Shown here one piece after another: positions 46,607 through 54,307 of a stretch of 64,000 nucleotides of DNA. Source of the stretch: Prevotella sp. DNF00663 (GTDB taxonomy: Bacteria > Bacteroidota > Bacteroidia > Bacteroidales > Bacteroidaceae); NCBI RefSeq assembly GCF_001553265.1, contig NZ_KQ960598.1, forward strand, positions 1 through 64,000. The letters are read 5' to 3'. The notes below the pieces were generated by a model. That model did not search any database. It was not told the origin of the DNA and worked only from the letters and a program-made list of their open reading frames with translations. A program made the position numbers and the translations under genes. How positions within the stretch are numbered: position 1 is the first letter of the stretch; each line of letters starts with the position of its first letter.

Positions 46607-47679
46607 TGGAGATAGTATTAGACCCACGTCTTAAATTCAATTATGCTTCTTGGTATTTATTAGGGATAGAGCGCTTCTATGGCAAGCGATGTATTCATTA
46701 TGATGTAGAACCGTTTAAAAATCTTCCTTATCATAAGATAAGGGATTATAATAGTGGTTTTGCTTTTCTATGTAAGGATGCTAAAAAGGTTGTGAAGATA
46801 TTTGTTGATACAGAAGATGTTGCCAAGGTATTTCCAGAAAGATATGAATGGTGTGACATATATGGAATGGTAAATCCTACGAAAAAGCAAATAGAAACTT
46901 TTGATAAAATTATAGCAATTGGTCCAGCATGTGGCGTGACTCTCTCGGTAAGAATACAAAATATAGTATTGTCTTTAATGAGGTATTGCCAAGGGAGTAA
47001 GTATAATTCAATCCCATATAAGAATTATCTTAGAGACTATCTATATACAAATATCCGTCGTCGACCGCTTGAGTCTTATGAACTTCCTGTTAATATTAAA
47101 GAAAATTATATATTTCATGCTTCAACTCTTTGGTATAATCAGTTTGCTGCAACGGATACGAATAAATATAGGGGAGAATTCTTGAAAGTATGCCAAAAGG
47201 CCGGATTGGAGATTGAAGGTGGGTTATTTTATGTAGAGGGGAGAGATGTATTGGCAGAAATGCCTGATTATCCGAAATATAAAGAGATATACAAGGAATT
47301 TATTTATGATAAGCGTTTGTCAATGGATGATTATATTTGGAAGACAAAGCAAAGTGTCCTTGTATTCAATACACCAAGTGTTTGTGAATGTCATGGATGG
47401 AAGTTGGCAGAATATTTATGTATGGGTAAAGCTATCATCTCAACACCGCTGAAACGTGAAATGCCTGGTAGGGGACTAATACATGGGGAAAATGTACATT
47501 TCGTTCATCATGCTGATGAAATATATGATGCGGTAATTAAGATTTCTCACGATAAAGAATATCGTAAGAAGCTAGAACGTGGTGCGCGGGCTTATTATGA
47601 GCAATGGCTTGCACCTGAGGTAGTTATGAAACGGATGATAGATAAGGCTTTTAAAGCGGGTAATAATTTCCATGAATAA
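46606..47679 (+). CDS. Probable glycosyltransferase, GT4-like C-lobe
   Basis: A 357-residue protein. The N-terminal part is not recognisable. From about residue 245 it has VLVFNTPSVCECHGWKLAEYLCMGKAIIS patterns and a terminal helix as in GT4 enzymes, where the region binds the sugar nucleotide. It is coupled to the GT2 gene upstream (TAATG) and is the last gene before an internal promoter. Confidence 0.65.
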   Translation: MEIVLDPRLKFNYASWYLLGIERFYGKRCIHYDVEPFKNLPYHKIRDYNSGFAFLCKDAKKVVKIFVDTEDVAKVFPERYEWCDIYGMVNPTKKQIETFDKIIAIGPACGVTLSVRIQNIVLSLMRYCQGSKYNSIPYKNYLRDYLYTNIRRRPLESYELPVNIKENYIFHASTLWYNQFAATDTNKYRGEFLKVCQKAGLEIEGGLFYVEGRDVLAEMPDYPKYKEIYKEFIYDKRLSMDDYIWKTKQSVLVFNTPSVCECHGWKLAEYLCMGKAIISTPLKREMPGRGLIHGENVHFVHHADEIYDAVIKISHDKEYRKKLERGARAYYEQWLAPEVVMKRMIDKAFKAGNNFHE

Positions 47680-47696
47680 GGGTTGTGATTTGTTTA

Positions 47697-47728
47697 CTTG
47701 CAATTGCTTGCGGATTTTAGTATCTTTG
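47697..47728 (+). promoter_or_regulatory. Internal promoter in the capsule locus
   Basis: CTTG (47697-47700), 20 nt and TATCTTTG (47721-47728), with the next ATG only 13 nt on. It would drive the 47.7-57.3 kb half separately from the 33.7 kb promoter. Confidence 0.7.
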
Positions 47729-47741
47729 CATAAAGGGTAAT

Positions 47742-48818
47742 ATGCGAATATTACAAGTTATTACCTCGCTCCTTATTGGTGGGGCGGAACATTTGGTGGT
47801 TCAGTTAGTGGGGCGGCTACGTGAACAAGGTATAGAAACAGATGTGTGCCTGTTTGATGGTGAACGAACTTCGTTTTATGAAGAGTTGGAGAGCACGGGA
47901 TGTAAAATTTATAGTCTTTCTGATGGGGCTAATTTTTATGACTTAAGGTATATTCCTCGATTACGGCGTATTATGCGTAACTATGATATTATTCATACGC
48001 ACAATTCAGCTCCACAACTTTTTGTGGCAATAGCTAATATTGAGCTAGGGAAAAAACTTATAACAACTGAGCATTCTACTAATAATCGGAAGCGGGGTAA
48101 TCCCTTTTATGCTGTTATCGATAAATGGATGTATGGCCGATATGAAAGGATAGTATGTATCTCGGAAGTGGCTCAAAAGAAACTTGCGCAATATTTGGAT
48201 GAACCGAGGGAAAATCTAACAGTTATTAATAATGGTGTGGATGTATATGCCTTTCATCATGCAAAACTGATAGTCCCGACTATGCATGACGGAATATTCG
48301 TCACTGTTATGGTGGCGGGATTTCGTGAAGCAAAGGATCAGGACACAGTTATTAGAGCCATGGAGCTGTTGCCAGAGAATTATCATTTGTGGTTGGTTGG
48401 CGATGGGGTACGTAGAATTGAATTAGAAAAAGAGATAGAGGAAAGACATGTCGGTGATAGAGTTAAATTGTGGGGAATACGCTCGAATATAGCTCAAATA
48501 TTAAAGTCTGCTGATGTTGTTGTCATGTCTTCACATTGGGAGGGGCTTTCTCTCTCAAATATTGAAGGGATGGCTGTAGGTAAACCATTTGTTGCTTCTG
48601 ATGTTGATGGATTGCGAGAGGTTACAAAGGGTTATGGAATCCTTTTTCCGCATGGTGATGCTCAAGCCTTAGCTGATATAATCCGCCAATTACATGACGA
48701 CCCTATATATTATAATATGGTGGCAAAAGCATGTTATCAGCGTGCTTGCCAGTTTGATATAAGTAAGACCGTGGAAAGATATATTAGAGTGTATCGTGAT
48801 GTGTTTACATTGAATTGA
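47742..48818 (+). CDS. Glycosyltransferase family 4
   Basis: A 358-residue GT-B enzyme with the N-terminal LQVITSLLIGGAEHLVVQL loop, IIHTHNSAPQL, and the C-terminal WEGLSLSNIEGMAVGKPFVAS with the ExxxxxxxE donor-binding pattern. It is a retaining transferase; the sugar is unknown. It is the first gene after the internal promoter. Confidence 0.9.
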   Translation: MRILQVITSLLIGGAEHLVVQLVGRLREQGIETDVCLFDGERTSFYEELESTGCKIYSLSDGANFYDLRYIPRLRRIMRNYDIIHTHNSAPQLFVAIANIELGKKLITTEHSTNNRKRGNPFYAVIDKWMYGRYERIVCISEVAQKKLAQYLDEPRENLTVINNGVDVYAFHHAKLIVPTMHDGIFVTVMVAGFREAKDQDTVIRAMELLPENYHLWLVGDGVRRIELEKEIEERHVGDRVKLWGIRSNIAQILKSADVVVMSSHWEGLSLSNIEGMAVGKPFVASDVDGLREVTKGYGILFPHGDAQALADIIRQLHDDPIYYNMVAKACYQRACQFDISKTVERYIRVYRDVFTLN

Positions 48819-48884
48819 CACGGATATTATCACGACCAAGTATGGAGTCTTGTAGTGGTTCTCGTTGCAAAAGTTGGAATTAAA

Positions 48885-50084
48885 ATGGAGAAAAGAAAAC
48901 TAATCCGTGTAACAACATCTGATATCAGCCTTGAATCTCTGATTAAGGGACAATTGAAGTTTCTGAGTAATGAGTTTGAGGTGGTAGGGGTCTCGAATAA
49001 TACCGGTATGTTACAGATGATAGGTGAACGTGAGGGTATTCGGGTGATAGAGGTGCCGATGCATCGTGAGATTTCTTTAAAGGATGATGTGAAGTGCTTG
49101 TGGGTGTTATATCGTCTGTTTAAGAGAGAGAGCCCGGATATCGTTCATGCCAATACGCCCAAAGGAAGTTTACTCTCAATGCTAGCTGCAAGATGTGCTC
49201 GTGTGCCTCATCGTATTTATACGGTTACGGGACTGCGCTATCAAGGGGCTAAAGGATTGTTTAGAGATATACTTATGGGTATGGAGCGTATTACTTGTTG
49301 GGCTGCTACTAAAGTGATTCCTGAAGGGCAAGGAGTTCTACATACTTTACAGAGTGATAAAATTACGAAGAAATCATTGAGCGTGATATATCATGGAAAT
49401 ATTAACGGTATTGATACGGAATATTTCTCGCGTGAGGTAACTGTTAAACATTTAAAGCAAAGTGTGGAATTCAAGGAAGATATTCCTACTGATGTGGTTA
49501 GAATGCGTGTTCGCCAATCGCTTGGATTAGCAGATGATGATTTCGGTTTTATCTTTATTGGGCGTATTGTAAGGGGGAAAGGGATGCATGAGTTAGCAAG
49601 TGCAATGAAGAAATTTTCACTGGAGAATATACATTGCAAATTAATTCTTGTGGGTAACTTTGAAGAGGAATTAGACCCTTTGCTATCGGAAGATATGGAA
49701 TTCTTTACTCATGATCAAAGTGTTAAGTTTGTAGGGTATCAAAATGATGTCAGACCTTATTTGTTTGCGGCTGATGCCTTGGTATTCCCAAGTTATCGGG
49801 AAGGATTCCCTAATGTTGTATTACAGGCTGGGGCTATGGAGCTTCCTTCCATAGTGACAGATATTAATGGTTGTAATGAAATTATAGAGGATAACATCAA
49901 TGGCATCATCATACCAAGTAAGGATGTGGAGGCTTTGTATATGAGTATGAAATATTTTATGGAACATATTGAAAAGATAAAGCAAATGGGGATTTATTCC
50001 CGACCACTCATCTGTAAACGATATGAGCAACAAGATGTGTGGCATGCGTTAAGTGAAGAATATAGAAGGGTTTTATCTAAATAA
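48885..50084 (+). CDS. Glycosyltransferase family 4
   Basis: A 399-residue GT-B enzyme. It has DIVHANTPKGSLLSMLAA in the N-lobe and FPSYREGFPNVVLQAGAMELPSI motifs in the C-lobe, similar to PglA/CapM-like transferases that act right after the initiating sugar. ATG 48885 (MEKRKLIRVTTSD) is chosen over a GTG ten codons upstream. It is 9 nt from the initiating transferase gene, fitting the second step of repeat-unit assembly. Confidence 0.88.
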   Translation: MEKRKLIRVTTSDISLESLIKGQLKFLSNEFEVVGVSNNTGMLQMIGEREGIRVIEVPMHREISLKDDVKCLWVLYRLFKRESPDIVHANTPKGSLLSMLAARCARVPHRIYTVTGLRYQGAKGLFRDILMGMERITCWAATKVIPEGQGVLHTLQSDKITKKSLSVIYHGNINGIDTEYFSREVTVKHLKQSVEFKEDIPTDVVRMRVRQSLGLADDDFGFIFIGRIVRGKGMHELASAMKKFSLENIHCKLILVGNFEEELDPLLSEDMEFFTHDQSVKFVGYQNDVRPYLFAADALVFPSYREGFPNVVLQAGAMELPSIVTDINGCNEIIEDNINGIIIPSKDVEALYMSMKYFMEHIEKIKQMGIYSRPLICKRYEQQDVWHALSEEYRRVLSK

Positions 50085-50093
50085 GTTAAGATT

Positions 50094-50702
50094 GTGTATA
50101 AGTTCTTTTTTAAACGACTTATAGATTTTAGTATAGCATTGATAAGTCTGATTTGTATAAGTCCTATTTTATTGATTATTACAATATGGCTTTATTTTGC
50201 GAATAGAAAGAGTGGTGTATTCTTTTTACAAGATAGGCCAGGGAAGAATGGGAAAATCTTTAAAGTTATCAAGTATAAGACCATGACGGATGATAGGGAT
50301 GAGCGGGGGGAGTTGTTGCCCGATGAGGATCGATTGACAAAGGTCGGTCAATTTGTACGTTCTACTTCGATAGATGAACTTCCACAATTGGTTAATGTAT
50401 TAAAAGGTGATATGGCACTAATTGGTCCTCGCCCATTGTTAGTACAATATTTGCCTTTGTACAGTGAGAGGCAGGCTCGTCGCCATGAGGTTCGACCGGG
50501 AATAACAGGATGGGCACAATGCCATGGACGTAATGCTATTTCATGGACAAAGAAATTTGAGTATGATGTATGGTATGTAGATCATATTTCTCTTAAAACA
50601 GATCTAAAAATATTGTATTTAACTCTGGTATCTATACTTAAGCGGGAAGGTATATCTGCGGAAAATAATGTAACAATAGAGGATTTTAATGGACACAATT
50701 AA
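50094..50702 (+). CDS. Initiating phosphoglycosyl transferase, PglC/WcfS-like
   Basis: Transfers a sugar-1-phosphate to undecaprenyl phosphate to start the repeat unit. It is a 202-residue minimal monotopic enzyme: a re-entrant helix (FKRLIDFSIALISLICISP), VFFLQDRPGKNGKIFKVIKYKTM, the catalytic Asp-Glu in STSIDELPQLVNVLKGDMAL, GPRPLL and RPGITGWAQ. The start is GTG 50094, matching the MYKxFFKRLID family start. Its 3' end overlaps the next gene by 14 nt. The nearby aminotransferase and dehydratase point to a 4-amino-trideoxy sugar substrate. Confidence 0.9.
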   Translation: MYKFFFKRLIDFSIALISLICISPILLIITIWLYFANRKSGVFFLQDRPGKNGKIFKVIKYKTMTDDRDERGELLPDEDRLTKVGQFVRSTSIDELPQLVNVLKGDMALIGPRPLLVQYLPLYSERQARRHEVRPGITGWAQCHGRNAISWTKKFEYDVWYVDHISLKTDLKILYLTLVSILKREGISAENNVTIEDFNGHN

Positions 50703-51873
50703 GCATATGTTATATAATACTCCTTGTTTTATTCTTGATGAAGTAGAATTTAAAAGGAATGTTGATGGGTTTCGACTTGCGCTTAATCACTATTTCACAA
50801 ATGGGCTAATAGGCTTTTCTGTTAAGACTAATTCTTTTCCTTATTTGCTGAAATTAGCAAAAGATTGTGGATGCTATGCAGAGGTGGTTTCATACTCGGA
50901 ATATGAATTAGCCTTGATGTGTGGATTTGCTAAGGACAAGATTATCTATAATGGTCCTATGAAATCAAAAGAGTCTTTTCTTGATGCTCTAGAACATGGT
51001 GCAATAGTAAATATTGAAACAAAACGTGAAATAGAGTGGCTGAGGTTGTTAGATACGAATAAAGAATATCAAGTGGGGATTCGGCTGAATATAGATATTA
51101 GCCATATTTCTCCAGGGGATGCTAAATATGACAATGATGATAGCAGATTTGGATTCTCCGCAGAGAATGAGGAGTTCTTACTTGCATTAAAGAAAATATC
51201 CGAGATTTCTAATATTACAATAAAGGGACTTCATATTCATAGGACTTCAAAAACACGCAGTGTGAACTTTTATCAAAAGCTTGTACGATATGGGGCAGAA
51301 GTAATAGATAAATATCATTTAAAACTTCAGTATCTAGATATTGGAGGAGGGTATTTCGGAATCTTTGCTAATAAACCCACTTATGAAGATTATTGTAGTG
51401 CTATAGCTGAAGAACTAAAAAGACAAAAATTGGAGTATCTAAATATAATAGTAGAACCGGGAAATGCGCTTACAGCATCTGTATTTGAATATCATTCTTC
51501 AGTGATAGATACTAAACAGGTAGGGGAGACATTGTTTGTTACGACAGATGGTACACGTAATGATGTGGATCCTCTCTTTCAGAAATCTGATTATATAAAG
51601 GAATTAGTATACCATGGAAAGAATCAAGATATAGTAGCCCATCAAGTAATCACTGGGTGTACTTGCCTTGAGTTTGACCGCCTATTTGAGCTTTGTGAAC
51701 AGCAGCGCTTAGATGTTGGTGATGAAATTATTTATAAGAATGTAGGTGCTTATACAATGTGTTTATCACCGTTATTTATTAGATATATCCCTAGAGTGTA
51801 TTCAAAGGAATCGGGAGAATTATTAAGGCAAGAATGGACGGCACAGGAATATATTGCTCAATGTAAAATGTAA
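50689..51873 (+). CDS. PLP-dependent decarboxylase-fold protein (LysA/ODC-like), atypical
   Basis: A 394-residue fold-type III PLP protein. The Schiff-base lysine is in IGFSVKTNSFPYLLKLA (about residue 46), followed by YLDIGGGYFG, the VEPGNALTAS phosphate-binding stretch and a cysteine in VITGCTCLEFDRLFE. The substrate loop HIHRTSKTRSVNF differs from the HFHIGSQ of the true lysA at 22786, so the substrate is probably another amino acid. Its place between a PglC-like enzyme and an ATP-grasp ligase suggests it prepares an amino-acid-derived group for the glycan. Confidence 0.75.
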   Translation: MDTIKHMLYNTPCFILDEVEFKRNVDGFRLALNHYFTNGLIGFSVKTNSFPYLLKLAKDCGCYAEVVSYSEYELALMCGFAKDKIIYNGPMKSKESFLDALEHGAIVNIETKREIEWLRLLDTNKEYQVGIRLNIDISHISPGDAKYDNDDSRFGFSAENEEFLLALKKISEISNITIKGLHIHRTSKTRSVNFYQKLVRYGAEVIDKYHLKLQYLDIGGGYFGIFANKPTYEDYCSAIAEELKRQKLEYLNIIVEPGNALTASVFEYHSSVIDTKQVGETLFVTTDGTRNDVDPLFQKSDYIKELVYHGKNQDIVAHQVITGCTCLEFDRLFELCEQQRLDVGDEIIYKNVGAYTMCLSPLFIRYIPRVYSKESGELLRQEWTAQEYIAQCKM

Positions 51874-51891
51874 TTGTAGATATAGATATAA

Positions 51892-52896
51892 ATGGAAAAA
51901 AATATATTGTTTTGTAGTGTAGGTCGTAGAGCAACATTGTTACAGAATTTTAGAGAGTCAATGCGAGGTTGTGGTAAACTTGTTGCAACTGATTGTAGCC
52001 CAGTAGCTCCGGCATTATATTTTGCGGATAGCATTTATCGAGTTCCGCTTATTACGGATGAACATTATACAGAGGAAGTATTAGAAATTTGTAAAAGAGA
52101 AGATATTAAGGCACTTACAACTCTGATAGATCCTGAAATAGAAATAATGGCGAGACATGCTAGTGTGTATCGTAATCAGTCAATTTTGCCTCTTTGCCCA
52201 AATAAGGAGTCTGCCCATTTGTGTTTTGATAAGTATGAAATGTTTAAGTATTTTCAAAAGAAAGGAATAAGAACTGTACTTACTTATAATGATTTGGAAG
52301 TATTTAAGGAAGGCTTAAGTAAGGGCGAAATCTCCTTCCCGGTTTTTATGAAACCAATATCTGGTAGTGGAAGTGTTGGTGCACATCGTGTAGAAAACTT
52401 GGAGCAGTTGAAGAAAGACTGGAACGAAGGGCTTTTTACCTATATTATTCAAGAATTGATGGAAGAAGGGGACTGTGATGCTGATGTTTATGTAGATACG
52501 GAATCTCATCGCCCTGTTGCTATCTTTTCTAAAAAGAAAATCGAGACACGGATTGGCGGAGCAAGTAAAACCATCTCGTTTAAGGATGAAAAGCTCTTTG
52601 AATTTGTGGAACAGATTTGCAGCGCATTAGAGCTTAGTGGACCTTGTGATATGGATTTTTTTATGAAAGATGGAGAGTATTATCTTTCAGAAATTAATCC
52701 TCGCTTTGGAGGAGCTTATCTTCATGCTTATGGTGCAGGGGTTGATTTTATACAACTGATTCTTAATAATATAGACGGTAAAGAAAATAAGTCACTTATT
52801 GGAAACTACGATGAAGATATTTTGATGATGATGTATGATGCAGTAGTGATTCGAAAGAAAACAGACTTGTTGGAAGGAAATTTTTCGTTGTTATAG
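51892..52896 (+). CDS. ATP-grasp ligase, CarB-like
   Basis: A 334-residue ATP-grasp protein. It has an N-terminal pre-ATP-grasp Rossmann lobe (NILFCSVGRRATLLQNF), the nucleotide lobe with FPVFMKPISGSGSVGAHRV (about 150-168) and IIQELMEEGDCDADVY, and the metal site EINPRFGGAY (about 268-277). The family forms amide or peptide bonds from a carboxylate and an amine. It lies 18 nt after the PLP gene and 16 nt before the sugar aminotransferase, where PglD-like acetyltransferases are found in related clusters. Confidence 0.8.
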   Translation: MEKNILFCSVGRRATLLQNFRESMRGCGKLVATDCSPVAPALYFADSIYRVPLITDEHYTEEVLEICKREDIKALTTLIDPEIEIMARHASVYRNQSILPLCPNKESAHLCFDKYEMFKYFQKKGIRTVLTYNDLEVFKEGLSKGEISFPVFMKPISGSGSVGAHRVENLEQLKKDWNEGLFTYIIQELMEEGDCDADVYVDTESHRPVAIFSKKKIETRIGGASKTISFKDEKLFEFVEQICSALELSGPCDMDFFMKDGEYYLSEINPRFGGAYLHAYGAGVDFIQLILNNIDGKENKSLIGNYDEDILMMMYDAVVIRKKTDLLEGNFSLL

Positions 52897-52912
52897 ATTA
52901 AATGTCATTGTT

Positions 52913-54265
52913 ATGCAAAAGCGAATTAATCTCTGCCTAGCTCATATGAGTGGCAATGAAATGAAATATATACAAGAGGCGTTTGACACAAATTGGGTAG
53001 TGCCTTTAGGGCCAAATGTGAATGCATTTGAGGAAGATCTGAGGCGGTTTGTTGTGTCGACAAGCAATGATGCATTGAAAGATCCGTACCTTAGAGAAAC
53101 CTATCCGCAAACAGTAGAAGCGCATGAGAGTAATCCTGATAATTTGTGGTTGGAGAGCTTATCAGGACTGGAAAATAAACGGGTCGTGGCATTGGCTTCC
53201 GGTACGGCAGCTGTACATCTTGCGCTGATAGGTTTGGGTGTGAAAGTTGGCGACGAAGTGATTTGCCAGAGTCTTACCTTCTGTGCATCTTCACATCCTG
53301 TTACTTATCTTGGAGCTACGCCCGTATTTGTAGATTCAGAGGAAGAAACGTGGAATATGGATCCTGTATTACTAGATAAGGCAATCAAAGACCGAATAGC
53401 GAAGACTGGTTGTAAGCCAAAAGCTATTATCGTTGTTTATCTTTATGGTATGCCGGCTCGAATAGATGAAATCATGGCTGTGGCTCAAAAATATGATATT
53501 CCACTTATAGAAGATGCAGCCGAAGGTCTTGGTTCGCGTTATCATGGACAGGTGTGTGGAACGTTTGGCGAATATGGGGTATTGAGTTTTAATGGTAATA
53601 AGATGATAACCACGTCGGGTGGTGGTGCTTTAATATGTCCCGATGAGGCTAGTCGCAACAATATTATGTTCTATGCAACTCAGGCTCGTGAGGGGTATCC
53701 GTATTATCAGCATGAAAAGATAGGCTACAATTATCGGATGAGTAATATATGTGCGGGTATTGGACGAGGCCAGATGACAGTGCTTGATGAGCATGTTGCC
53801 CATCATCGGTACATTGCTGATTTATATGCCAAAGCTTTTGATGGAATAGACGGTATAACGTTTCATGGTAATCCTTCTTCAGAAATAGATTCTAACTTTT
53901 GGCTTAATACGATACTACTTGATCCAAGTCTTCAAGTTAGAGGACAAGGAAATGCATATAAGTCAACGGTGAAGGGGGCTGTAGGTGGAATTGCGGGAGT
54001 TATTCATTCTGTAGATAATGTTCATACAGATTGTGAACCTAATACCAATGTGGAAGCCATGCGCATCTGTTTGGACAATGTTGGTATCGAGAGTCGCCCA
54101 CTATGGAAGCCTATGCATAAGCAACCTGTATACCGATATACTCCTGCTTATGTGAATGGAGTGTCTGAACAATTGTTTAAATGTGGACTATGTCTGCCTT
54201 CTGGTCCTTGTGTTTCTGATCAAGATGTAGAATGGATTGTTGAAACAATCAAGTCGTGTTTGTAA
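52913..54265 (+). CDS. Sugar aminotransferase, DegT/DnrJ/EryC1/StrS (PglE/WcfR-like)
   Basis: Transfers an amino group to the 4-keto position of a UDP-sugar. The 450-residue protein has INLCLAHMSGNEMKYIQEAF at the N-terminus, ASGTAAVHLALIGLG, IEDAAEGLGSRYHG and the PLP lysine in SFNGNKMITTSGGG (about residue 230). It is longer than the usual 380-410 residues because of an insertion near residues 45-85 (DALKDPYLRETYPQTVEAH). It lies 42 nt before the 4,6-dehydratase gene. Confidence 0.9.
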   Translation: MQKRINLCLAHMSGNEMKYIQEAFDTNWVVPLGPNVNAFEEDLRRFVVSTSNDALKDPYLRETYPQTVEAHESNPDNLWLESLSGLENKRVVALASGTAAVHLALIGLGVKVGDEVICQSLTFCASSHPVTYLGATPVFVDSEEETWNMDPVLLDKAIKDRIAKTGCKPKAIIVVYLYGMPARIDEIMAVAQKYDIPLIEDAAEGLGSRYHGQVCGTFGEYGVLSFNGNKMITTSGGGALICPDEASRNNIMFYATQAREGYPYYQHEKIGYNYRMSNICAGIGRGQMTVLDEHVAHHRYIADLYAKAFDGIDGITFHGNPSSEIDSNFWLNTILLDPSLQVRGQGNAYKSTVKGAVGGIAGVIHSVDNVHTDCEPNTNVEAMRICLDNVGIESRPLWKPMHKQPVYRYTPAYVNGVSEQLFKCGLCLPSGPCVSDQDVEWIVETIKSCL

Positions 54266-54307
54266 GCAAGGATGTTCTCCATGGTTACTGAAAATATGAT
54301 TAATTAA

